Source: Cellulomonas hominis (lineage in GTDB: Bacteria > Actinomycetota > Actinomycetes > Actinomycetales > Cellulomonadaceae). From it: DNA of 64,000 nucleotides. This document shows, in pieces, positions 17,843-25,263 of the stretch. Location: NCBI RefSeq assembly GCF_014201095.1, contig NZ_JACHDN010000001.1, positions 3,720,001-3,784,000 on the forward strand. Reading direction: 5' to 3'. Made by a program: the position numbers and the translations under genes. Position 1 is the first letter of the stretch; each line of letters begins with the position of its first letter. The notes beneath the pieces are model-generated. The model had not been told where the DNA came from. It searched no databases and saw nothing but the letters and a program-made list of their open reading frames with translations.

Positions 17843-18301
17843 ATGGCTTCCGCGCAGCGCTACCACCTAACCCCGCGCCCGGCCCTGACACCGGAGCAGC
17901 AGGCCACCACCGCCGGGCGGCTGGTCCTGGCCGCCTCGATCGCCATGCGGATGCTCCAGCTCAGCAAGGTCCGCCGCTGGCACGACCTGGGCAGGGACCT
18001 GTCCGGCGCCCGGCAGGACGTCATGCTCGAGCCGGACCAGGCCGCAGCGCTCACCGAGTTCGACGAGCTGCTGCACCTGCTCTACAACCCGGTCAGAGAC
18101 GAGGACCCGCCGGCGGTGTTCCTCCAGGTCTGCCTGTCCTGCGGGGCCTGGTCGCTGCTGTCGGTGCCGAAGGGCAAGTCCGGCAGCTCCTCGAAGAAGT
18201 GCAACCTCACCCAGCACTGCCCGGGGCCCACGACGAAGGCGTCCGCGGCCCAGGCTCGCGCCGCGATCGCGCTCGTCAAGGAGAAGAAGCCCGCTGCCTG
18301 A
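17843..18301 (+). CDS. Unknown protein with a cysteine cluster
   Basis: 152 residues. The first ~95 are helical. The C-terminal part has CLSCGAWSLL and, about 20 residues on, KKCNLTQHCPG, which could form a zinc site, preceded by a Ser/Lys-rich linker. The ATG at 17843 is set by the CCGCACAT element. No ribosome binding site is visible, consistent with leaderless translation. Function not assigned. Confidence 0.6.
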   Translation: MASAQRYHLTPRPALTPEQQATTAGRLVLAASIAMRMLQLSKVRRWHDLGRDLSGARQDVMLEPDQAAALTEFDELLHLLYNPVRDEDPPAVFLQVCLSCGAWSLLSVPKGKSGSSSKKCNLTQHCPGPTTKASAAQARAAIALVKEKKPAA

Positions 18302-18319
18302 TGCGGGTTCGCGGCAGTG

Positions 18320-18336
18320 CCGCACATCCACAGGGC
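18320..18336 (+). promoter_or_regulatory. CCGCACAT start-proximal element
   Basis: CCGCACAT at 18320-18327, then CCACAGGGC (9 nt) and ATG 18337. Confidence 0.6.
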
Positions 18337-19119
18337 ATGAACTTCGCCAAGCGCCTGCTCGTGGTCGCCGTGGCCGCGATCGTGTTGTCGTTCTTCGTGG
18401 TGCTGGGGGGCAACGGCGGGCTGTTCGGCGGTCTGCCCTCCCGGGTCGTGGACACGCTCAGCGACGCGTGGAACCACCGCCCGGCGGGGTACTCCCGGGC
18501 CGCGGGCACGCCTGGGCCGGGCCTCACGCTCGAGGGTGCCGACATGGGCGGCCTGGCCGACCAGGCGGCCGCCGTGCGGGTCGTGACCAACCCGGCCCAG
18601 GGGTACGAGCCGGACGCGTTCGGTGAGGACTGGGCGAGCGCCGGCGGGGGCTGCACCGTTCGTGACGAGGTCCTGGCGCGCGACCTCGCCGATGTCACCT
18701 ACTCCGAAGGGTCGCGCTGCCAGGTCGCCACGGGCACCCTGGTCGACCCGTATCGCGGCTTCGAGGTCGCCTTCACGCGCGGCCGCGCGACCAGCAGCGC
18801 CGTCCAGATCGACCACGTCCTGGCGCGGGCGACGGCTTGGCGCACCGGCGCGAACGACTGGTCTGCCGAGCAGCGCGAGGCGTTCTCCAACGACACCCTC
18901 AACCTGCTCGCCGTCGACGGCCCGTCGAACGCGGCGAAGTCCGACAAGACCCTGAGCGAGTTCGCCAGCGCGACCATCGACGGCACGCCGGCGCTGGCAG
19001 AGGCCGGACGGTGCGACTTCACCGCACGGTACGTCTCGGTCGTCGTGAAGTACGGGCTCGGGATGTACCAGGCCGACAAGGACTACGCGGTCGCCACGCT
19101 GCGGGAGTGCGCGGCATGA
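18337..19119 (+). CDS. Exported HNH-type nuclease (DUF1524 family)
   Basis: 260 residues. An N-terminal hydrophobic segment (LLVVAVAAIVLSFFVVLGG) marks a signal peptide or anchor. The C-terminal half carries the DUF1524/HNH pattern: VQIDHVLARATAWRTG (His of the beta-beta-alpha site) and NDTLNLLAVDGPSNAAKSDK. Many actinobacteria secrete such nucleases, and on a conjugative element it could process DNA or RNA outside the membrane. The ATG 18337 is set by the CCGCACAT element. It overlaps the next gene by 4 nt (ATGA). Confidence 0.82.
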   Translation: MNFAKRLLVVAVAAIVLSFFVVLGGNGGLFGGLPSRVVDTLSDAWNHRPAGYSRAAGTPGPGLTLEGADMGGLADQAAAVRVVTNPAQGYEPDAFGEDWASAGGGCTVRDEVLARDLADVTYSEGSRCQVATGTLVDPYRGFEVAFTRGRATSSAVQIDHVLARATAWRTGANDWSAEQREAFSNDTLNLLAVDGPSNAAKSDKTLSEFASATIDGTPALAEAGRCDFTARYVSVVVKYGLGMYQADKDYAVATLRECAA

Positions 19120-19502
19120 GTGCCCGACCCACCGAGCCTGTGGACCTCGTGCTCGCCGCCCAGCAGGGCGTCGACCCGGGCGACCTGGTCGTCGAACCCT
19201 CCCACGAGGTGCTGCGCGAGACCGCCCGCGCCGCCAGCCTGCTCGTCGGCGCCCGGATGCGGCACCGGGCTCCCTGCCTGACCGCAGGCGTCGAGTGGCG
19301 CGTCGAGTCCGGGACGCTGACCTTCGACACCGGGGCGGGCGGACGCCTGCCACCGGCGCTCGTCTGCGCGGGCACCGAGACGCTCTCCGGTGGCACCTGG
19401 GCCTTGTGGAGCGACCTGTGGGACGGCGCCGATCCTGCCGGCCAGCGCCAGGTCACCGCGGAGCTGCTGGCCCTGCTCACGGCACCGGCGGTCGCGGCAT
19501 GA
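19116..19502 (+). CDS. Unknown 128-residue protein coupled to the nuclease
   Basis: The ATG at 19116 overlaps the nuclease stop codon (ATGA). The protein is soluble and Ala/Leu/Val-rich with two Cys and several Trp near the C-terminus (GTWALWSDLWDG). No known motif. Coupling hints at a partner, for instance an inhibitor of the exported nuclease, but that is speculation from position. Confidence 0.6.
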   Translation: MSARPTEPVDLVLAAQQGVDPGDLVVEPSHEVLRETARAASLLVGARMRHRAPCLTAGVEWRVESGTLTFDTGAGGRLPPALVCAGTETLSGGTWALWSDLWDGADPAGQRQVTAELLALLTAPAVAA

Positions 19503-19517
19503 GGGGGTCGCGAGTCC

Positions 19518-19534
19518 CCGCACATCTACCCGGC
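19518..19534 (+). promoter_or_regulatory. CCGCACAT start-proximal element
   Basis: CCGCACAT at 19518-19525, then CTACCCGGC (9 nt) and ATG 19535. Nearly the same 17 bases recur before ATG 62519. Confidence 0.6.
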
Positions 19535-20641
19535 ATGACACGAGACATCGCCACCGCACGCCGTGTGCCAGCAGGAGTCCGCACCGGCGGGCAGTTCGCC
19601 GTGAGCGCCCGGGCCGAGGCCGTCCTGGACCTCGAGCCGATGGTCGTCGACGAGGTGGTCCCGGCGTCCGACGAGCCCGAGGACCTGACGCCCGAGCAGC
19701 TGGCCGTGCAGGCTCTGATGGCTGCCCGCCACCACACGCGCACCCGCGGCCTGCGCTTCACCGACCCGCGCGACATCGCCCAGTCCACGATGCTGACCGC
19801 GCTGGAGGCCCGCGCCAAGAACCCGGACCGGGTGGTCACGCCGGCCTACGTGCACCAGATCGCCTCGGGACACGTCGCGATCGCCCTGCGCGGTGCGATG
19901 CGCGTCGAGGACCGCAAGGCGAAGGGCATCTACGACGTGAAGGTCCGTGAGCTCGAGGAGTCGCTCGGGCGCAAGACGACGGGCCACGAGCGCGCCGCGA
20001 TCGCCCGTCGGATCCGCGACACCTGGGGTGACGACCAGCCCGACGAGCGCAAGCGCGCCACCATGAAGCGGCACCGGCCGTCCGAGAGGTTCGTCGAGCT
20101 GTCCGAGATGCGCGTGCACTCGCTGGACGCGCCGACCGGCCGCGAGGGTGACGGCACGCTGGGCGACACGATCTCGCAGTCGCTGCGTCACGCCGCCGTG
20201 GAGTCCGAGGCGATCGACCCCGACTCGGTCGCGGGTGCCGTCCTCGCCCAGGCGGAGGGGCAGCACTACTCGGTCGACAGCCGGGGCCGGGCCAGCGTGG
20301 TGCAGAGCGCCCGGAAGAAGGCCGCCGCGAAGGACCGCCTGTGGGAGGCCTTCACCGAGATGTCCGGCGTGCCCGAGGTCGAGGCGGGCTCGATGGGTCC
20401 GTCGACGCGACGCGACGCCGCAGCGGTGATGACCGCAGGGGGTGGGGTCCTGGCGGCCTGCCGCGACTGGGACAACGCCGAGGAGACCCCCGCGGTGCGT
20501 GCGCTGTTCGCCCCGTTCGGCCGGATCTCGCCGGACGAGAAGGACGAGGTCGTGGAGCTCCTGCGGCGCCACTCCGCGTACGCCGACGACCTGTGGGAGT
20601 CGGCGTGCAGGGCCGCGGGCCGGGCGTCGGCGGCGGCCTGA
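19535..20641 (+). CDS. Sigma-70-like protein, candidate element-encoded regulator
   Basis: 368 residues. Residues 12-22 are PAGVRTGGQFA, a segment shared with the protein at 62519. From about residue 77, DPRDIAQSTMLTALEARAKN looks like sigma region 2 (D..D..Q.T.L.AL), followed by a region (VHQIASGHVAIALRGA) like the helices that follow it. RHRPSERFVELSEMRVHSLDAP, then GDGTLGDTISQS, resembles the SLDAP...G.L.D.I linker of sigma factors. The C-terminal ~120 residues could hold the remaining DNA-binding helices. If real, it is a divergent sigma factor. It is preceded by the same CCGCACAT element it might read. Alternative: an unrelated helical protein. Confidence 0.55.
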   Translation: MTRDIATARRVPAGVRTGGQFAVSARAEAVLDLEPMVVDEVVPASDEPEDLTPEQLAVQALMAARHHTRTRGLRFTDPRDIAQSTMLTALEARAKNPDRVVTPAYVHQIASGHVAIALRGAMRVEDRKAKGIYDVKVRELEESLGRKTTGHERAAIARRIRDTWGDDQPDERKRATMKRHRPSERFVELSEMRVHSLDAPTGREGDGTLGDTISQSLRHAAVESEAIDPDSVAGAVLAQAEGQHYSVDSRGRASVVQSARKKAAAKDRLWEAFTEMSGVPEVEAGSMGPSTRRDAAAVMTAGGGVLAACRDWDNAEETPAVRALFAPFGRISPDEKDEVVELLRRHSAYADDLWESACRAAGRASAAA

Positions 20642-20649
20642 ACCAGGCC

Positions 20650-20657
20650 CCGCACAT
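20650..20657 (+). promoter_or_regulatory. CCGCACAT element upstream of the pilin-like gene
   Basis: CCGCACAT followed by CTACAGG, 83 nt before GTG 20741. Here a leader with its own ribosome binding site follows, so the element can also work at a distance from the start codon. Confidence 0.5.
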
Positions 20658-20740
20658 CTACAGGCAGACCGGGCAGGGCCGGAGCTGACCAGCCACCGTC
20701 CCCGCCATCAGCACCGGGGTACCGAGCAGCAGGAGCCGAT

Positions 20741-21043
20741 GTGAACTCGAGCGTCAACCTCGTCGGGGCGTGGACCACGTTCTGGAACGCGATCAACCAG
20801 GGCAGCTTCTCGCGCCTGATGACGATCATCACCGTGCTGGGCGTCTGCGCGGTCGTCTTCGCCGGACTCGGGTTCCTGTGGCGCAAGCGGCGCAACAACG
20901 GCGGTGACGCCAAGGGCCTGTGGTGGTCGCTGGGGCTCGGAGCGGCCGCCTCCGCACCCAACTTCCTGATCCCGATCGTGCTGACCGTCCTCGACCTGGT
21001 GATCAACATCATCGCGGGGTTCTTCAAGTCACTGGCCGGCTGA
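20741..21043 (+). CDS. Small two-helix membrane protein, VirB2/pilin-like
   Basis: 100 residues with two hydrophobic segments (about 25-46 and 68-95) separated by a short basic loop (RKRRNNGGDAKG). This size and topology fit the small pilin-like (VirB2/TrbC) components of conjugative systems, but no signal-peptidase site is evident. The GTG start 20741 has AGGAG five bases upstream. It is followed at once by a strong hairpin and then the PrgI-like and VirB6-like genes, which supports a T4SS role. Confidence 0.55.
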   Translation: MNSSVNLVGAWTTFWNAINQGSFSRLMTIITVLGVCAVVFAGLGFLWRKRRNNGGDAKGLWWSLGLGAAASAPNFLIPIVLTVLDLVINIIAGFFKSLAG

Positions 21044-21087
21044 GCAGCTCCCCGCCCCGCGGCCATCTGCCGGGCGGGGAGCTGCTC
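21042..21087 (+). terminator. Strong hairpin after the pilin-like gene
   Basis: A perfect 16-bp stem (21042-21057 with 21072-21087) with a 14-nt loop, starting on the stop codon of the small membrane protein. There is no U-tract, so it may be a partial terminator or a stabilising 3' structure that makes the pilin-like message more abundant than the downstream T4SS message. Confidence 0.6.
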
Positions 21088-21128
21088 CGCGCACGCCGCC
21101 TCGGACCACCGGAAGGCCACCTTCGCCC

Positions 21129-21569
21129 ATGATGTCGACCTACTCGCTCACCCACCTCACCGGCAAGCCCGCCCAGGCGAACCGGATCGCCGTCGTGCAG
21201 GGGTTCGAGGCGAAGCGGCGCACGTGGATCGCGCTGGTGGTCGGGGGCTTCGCCCTGCTCATGGTCACCGCGATCACCTGGCCGCTGCTCAGCGTCGTGG
21301 CGATCCTGCCCGGGGCCGCAGCAGGGATCGCGGTCGTGTCGGCGCTGCTGGTGCGGTCCAGGAGCGAGCCCGAACGGCTGTGGATCGCGTCGCGTCGCGA
21401 CAGGCTGCGCTCGGACGCCGGGACGTTCTACGTCGGCGGCGAGCCGGTCGACCCGACCGCGACCGAGGTGTTCGTCCTCGTGCGCGGGACTGTGCCGGGC
21501 GAGCCCGTGCCACCCGAGCGCGACGCCCACGCGACCGAGCCCGTCCGGCAGATGGAGGCCGCCTGGTGA
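21129..21569 (+). CDS. PrgI/VirB3-like T4SS membrane protein
   Basis: 146 residues with two adjacent membrane segments (about 34-52 and 54-72) near the N-terminus and a soluble C-terminal tail. This is the PrgI/VirB3 layout. The gene directly precedes a VirB6-like gene, overlapping by 4 nt (GTGA), the usual order in Gram-positive conjugation loci. The start could be ATG 21129 or the next Met codon at 21132. The family call rests on topology and context. Confidence 0.6.
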   Translation: MMSTYSLTHLTGKPAQANRIAVVQGFEAKRRTWIALVVGGFALLMVTAITWPLLSVVAILPGAAAGIAVVSALLVRSRSEPERLWIASRRDRLRSDAGTFYVGGEPVDPTATEVFVLVRGTVPGEPVPPERDAHATEPVRQMEAAW

Positions 21570-24514
21570 GCCGCCTGCTGCGCCGCGCCCTCGCCGTGCT
21601 CCTGCTGGGCACGGCGGTCTTCGCCGCCGCACCGAGCGCGACCGCGGCCGAACCCGCCACCTCGGGGACCGGCACGTCGGCCGTGGCCGCGCTGCCGGCT
21701 ACTGGTCCGCTCGCCATGGCGCCGGACGTGACGTGGTGCCGCAACAGCTCCGTCTCGTACGAAGAGCGACTCGATAGCGGGTGCTTCGGGGGTCGCACCG
21801 CGTCGGCTGTCTACCTGCCCTCGGAGCGGTGGTCCGACGCCGCGAGCTCGTTGCACTCGCGCAAGATCGGCGGCATCACGAACATGGTCACCGACCTGTC
21901 GACGACGCTGCAGCGCGACGCGACGTTCCCGACCTACATCTCCTTCGGCAACACCCTCTGGGCCTGGACCACCTCCTGGGTCTCGGGCGCCGTGCGGATG
22001 GACTTCATGTACAGCCTCGGCGCCAGTGTCGACGGGATCGTCGCAGGGGTCGGCTCAGCGCTCCTGGCCTCGCCGCTGATCGCCGCCATCATCGTCGTCG
22101 CGCTGTGTGTCGTGCTCTGGCGCGCCATGCGCGGCCGCGGCAACCCCGTCGCCTACCTGGCGCGCGCCATGCTCACCGTCGGCGTGCTGGCCGCGATGGT
22201 GTTCGGGGCCTCGAGCTCCACCACCACCGAGGCGGGCGCCTACCAGGCCGGGACGCTGTCGCCGGGGTGGCTGGCGCAGACCGCGAACAGCGTGATCTCC
22301 TCCCTGGCATCCGCGCCGGCCGCCGCGCTCACCGCCAACGTCACCTCCGTGCCCGGTGCCGCGGACTCCTCCGTCTCCGGAGCGCTGTCCTGCCAGGCGT
22401 ATGTCGCAAGGCTCAACGAGCAGTACGTCACGTCCGCCGGCGGCGCCTCGCAGCTGGCGTCGAAGATGGAGTCCTCCGTGCCGATGCTGCTGTCGCGCAT
22501 GTGGGAGCAGACCGGCCTGCAGGCGTGGAAGGTCGCGCAGTTCGGCGGGGGGAACGAGTACGGCGAGTGGTCGTACTGCCGCCTGCTCGAGGAGCGCGCC
22601 GGCATCTCCGCCGCGCAGCAGGCGGCGTTCACCCTGAACGCCGGCGGCGTCGTCCCTGCGACGAACCCCGACGCCGCCCCCTGGGGCACCGGCTCCGACA
22701 ACGACGCCGAGGACCGCAACCTCATCGCCTGGGCAGCCTGCCGCCTCGACGAGTCGGGCACCTGGACCGTCGACTCCGGCTGGAGCGGCGTCTCGGAGAA
22801 GTCCATCACCGCCGACGACTGCTCGAAGTGGTGGAACGACGACTACTTCACCGGCTCGGGCGAGAACACCGCCGGCATCATCAGCCAGGGCGGGAGCAAC
22901 TTCGACTGGGGCGGCAAGCCGTCGGAGACGATCAACCGCACCGGGTCCCAGCCCGAGGTCCGTAACTACCTGCTCTCGCTGCACGGCGCCGGCTCGTCCG
23001 CGGGCGGCAACCTCGTCCTGGTCGCCTCGTACGTGATCTCGGCGCTGATCACCCTGGTGGTCTTCGGGCTGCTGTCCCTGGGCATCCTGTTCTTCAAGCT
23101 CTCGATGGTCGTCATGACCTTCTCGGTCGTGTTCACTCTGGTGCGCGACCTGCTGCCGAGCGAGGGTCCGTCTGCCACCGGCAAGCTCCTGCGGTCCTAC
23201 GTCGGCGTCGCGTTCGGCGTGTTCGGGATCGGCCTCGTCCTCGCCCTGGTGACGATGTTGACCGCACTGGTCGTCTCCGGCGCCTCGGCCCAGTTCGGCG
23301 GCGGTTCCGTGGCCACCATGATGTGGACCGGGGTCGCCCCGCTGGTCTCCCTGTGGGCACTGCACTGGGTGTTCACGAAGGTCCTGAAGATGCCCTCGCC
23401 GCTGTCGGTCACCGGGGCGAGTGCGTGGGGCAAGGCAGCGGCTGGCGGCGCGGTGGGTGGTGCGCTCGGCGCCGGGACTGCCGAGATGCTGGCCCGCCGC
23501 GGCGGGCACGTGGCCCGGTCCGGTGCCCGCATGGCGGGCCAGACGCTCACGAACCGCATGCGCTCCAACCGTGGCGAGGGCCCCGGCAGGGGCGGGCGGC
23601 CGAGCCGTGCCGGGCGCTCGCGTGGCACGGAGCTGGCCGCTGTCGGCGCCGCGGGGGCCGCCGGCGCCGCTGTCGGAGCCGCGACCGACGGTGGAGCGGG
23701 GCAGCGTCCGCCGTCGCGGCCAGGGCGGGGCGCGCGGGGCGCCGAAGGCGCCGGCCGGCGCCAGCCCTCGCCGCAGCGCGCTGCCCGCGTGGAGAAGACC
23801 GCGGAGAACGCTGACGCGTCGGTGGCCGAGCGGCGAAAGCGGCGACGTGCGGTCCGCGACGCCCGCCGCGAGGCAGCCGACCGCGCGGGCATCTCGATGG
23901 GGGAGTACCGGGCACAGCGTGCGATCGGATGGGCCGCCTCCAAGGAGGCCCGCGCGCGGCTGGCCGCCAGGGCTCGCAAGAACGCGGCGGCCAGCCGCCG
24001 CGGCTACGGCGGCGGCGTCGCCGGCAACGTCGTCGAGGGCGTGCAGCAGCGCGTGGCCGAGGCCCGGGCTGCGTTCGCGGCGGCCCCGGTGCGGTCCTCG
24101 CTGCGTGTGGTGAAGGGTGCCGCCAAGGTCGCGGGGATCGGGGCGGCGGTCGTCCTCACCGGCGGAGCCGCGCTGCCGGTCGCGGCAGCGCTCAGCGCCC
24201 GCAAGCAGATCACGGCCACGCGCCGTGCTCAGCGTCGCGCGGTCGAGAACCATGAGCGGCGCCTCGAGGAGGCCTCGCAGGCGAAGCAGCTGGAGGAGGC
24301 GGCCGCCCAGCAGCGCGACGCCGAGAGCGCGCAGGCGGGGGCCGCGGCCGCCGGGCCCCAGCCGACGCAGGGGCCCGCCCCCCAGAGCGCCGGGGCGCCT
24401 GCGCCGCGGCGCGCTGGCCGCCCACGCGTCGCGACGGCGCGCCCCCGCCCACGCAGGGCGGCTGCCGCGCGGGTCGCCGGCGGGCGCCGGTCCGGACCGG
24501 GAGCGCAGTGGTGA
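21566..24514 (+). CDS. VirB6/TrbL-like polytopic T4SS protein
   Basis: 982 residues. A signal peptide (RRALAVLLLGTAVFAAAPSATAA) is followed by an exported domain with paired Cys, then at least six membrane segments around residues 160-600 (for example LLASPLIAAIIVVALCVVLW and LVLVASYVISALITLVVFGL). The C-terminal ~350 residues are very basic and Ala/Arg-rich, likely cytoplasmic and disordered with coiled-coil stretches. This matches the large actinobacterial VirB6/TrbL proteins that form the channel core. The GTG start 21566 overlaps the PrgI-like stop. Confidence 0.75.
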   Translation: MSRLLRRALAVLLLGTAVFAAAPSATAAEPATSGTGTSAVAALPATGPLAMAPDVTWCRNSSVSYEERLDSGCFGGRTASAVYLPSERWSDAASSLHSRKIGGITNMVTDLSTTLQRDATFPTYISFGNTLWAWTTSWVSGAVRMDFMYSLGASVDGIVAGVGSALLASPLIAAIIVVALCVVLWRAMRGRGNPVAYLARAMLTVGVLAAMVFGASSSTTTEAGAYQAGTLSPGWLAQTANSVISSLASAPAAALTANVTSVPGAADSSVSGALSCQAYVARLNEQYVTSAGGASQLASKMESSVPMLLSRMWEQTGLQAWKVAQFGGGNEYGEWSYCRLLEERAGISAAQQAAFTLNAGGVVPATNPDAAPWGTGSDNDAEDRNLIAWAACRLDESGTWTVDSGWSGVSEKSITADDCSKWWNDDYFTGSGENTAGIISQGGSNFDWGGKPSETINRTGSQPEVRNYLLSLHGAGSSAGGNLVLVASYVISALITLVVFGLLSLGILFFKLSMVVMTFSVVFTLVRDLLPSEGPSATGKLLRSYVGVAFGVFGIGLVLALVTMLTALVVSGASAQFGGGSVATMMWTGVAPLVSLWALHWVFTKVLKMPSPLSVTGASAWGKAAAGGAVGGALGAGTAEMLARRGGHVARSGARMAGQTLTNRMRSNRGEGPGRGGRPSRAGRSRGTELAAVGAAGAAGAAVGAATDGGAGQRPPSRPGRGARGAEGAGRRQPSPQRAARVEKTAENADASVAERRKRRRAVRDARREAADRAGISMGEYRAQRAIGWAASKEARARLAARARKNAAASRRGYGGGVAGNVVEGVQQRVAEARAAFAAAPVRSSLRVVKGAAKVAGIGAAVVLTGGAALPVAAALSARKQITATRRAQRRAVENHERRLEEASQAKQLEEAAAQQRDAESAQAGAAAAGPQPTQGPAPQSAGAPAPRRAGRPRVATARPRPRRAAAARVAGGRRSGPGAQW

Positions 24515-24533
24515 CCACCCAGTGGAGGACGAC

Positions 24534-25205
24534 ATGACCTACCAGCTGCCGCCGCAGCAGCCACGCACCGGGGACGGGCGGTACAGCACCGTCCCCCGCG
24601 GCGAGTCGACAGCCACCCTCACCGTCCCCGACCGGGAGTACAACGCGGAGGGCACCTTCGCGTTCCCGCCCATCGCGCGCTCGTACGAGCAGCTCGTCGA
24701 CTTCTGGATGACCGTCCCCGTCCCGGACCAGGTGCTGCACCAGCTGCGGGCCGAGTACAGCAACGCGCAGTACGACTGGCGTGCGGCGCGGATCCTGGCG
24801 GAGCACCCGGAACCGGAGAAGTTCCGGTACGGGGCCATCACCGACGCGTGGAACGCCTGGTTCCGCAGGATCAACGACTTCGAGGTCGACCTGAAGGCTG
24901 AGCACCCGGCGGAGATCAGCCCGGAGCTCGCGCGCCCGATCGCCCGTGCCACCATGCTCGTCCGCCAGGCCCGCAAGCTCGAACCGCAGGTCCCGGGCGT
25001 CACCGACGCGGTCATGGACACCCCGCTGAACCTGTCCATCCTCGGCTGCCCGACCGTCGGCTCGATGCTCGAGCTGTACCCGACGCTCGACCTGCCCGAG
25101 ACGACCTGGGGCGACCAGGCCACCGAGTTCGCCGCGGTGGCCGCCGACAAGCTCGAAGAGCTGGTGGAGCTCCTCGGAGCGACGGAGGCCCCGCAGTCGC
25201 AGTGA
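24534..25205 (+). CDS. Unknown protein in the T4SS operon
   Basis: 223 residues, starting at ATG 24534 with GGAGG seven bases upstream, 19 nt after the VirB6-like stop. It is soluble, acidic and helical, with no motif I recognise; the segment around residues 50-120 (YEQLVDFWMTVPVPDQVLHQL) is well ordered. Position suggests a cytoplasmic accessory of the secretion system. Confidence 0.65.
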   Translation: MTYQLPPQQPRTGDGRYSTVPRGESTATLTVPDREYNAEGTFAFPPIARSYEQLVDFWMTVPVPDQVLHQLRAEYSNAQYDWRAARILAEHPEPEKFRYGAITDAWNAWFRRINDFEVDLKAEHPAEISPELARPIARATMLVRQARKLEPQVPGVTDAVMDTPLNLSILGCPTVGSMLELYPTLDLPETTWGDQATEFAAVAADKLEELVELLGATEAPQSQ

Positions 25206-25214
25206 CCCTCGCGC

Positions 25215-25237
25215 TTTCGGCGCATGTTGACGCGGCG
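25215..25237 (+). promoter_or_regulatory. CGGCGCAT variant of the start-proximal element
   Basis: TTTCGGCGCATGTTGAC followed by GCGGCG. It matches the copy at 39253-39275 in 22 of 23 bases. It lies about 27 nt before GTG 25264, with AAGGAG between, so this copy feeds a short leader. Confidence 0.5.
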
Positions 25238-25263
25238 AGGCACCCACCCAAGGAGACCGTCAC

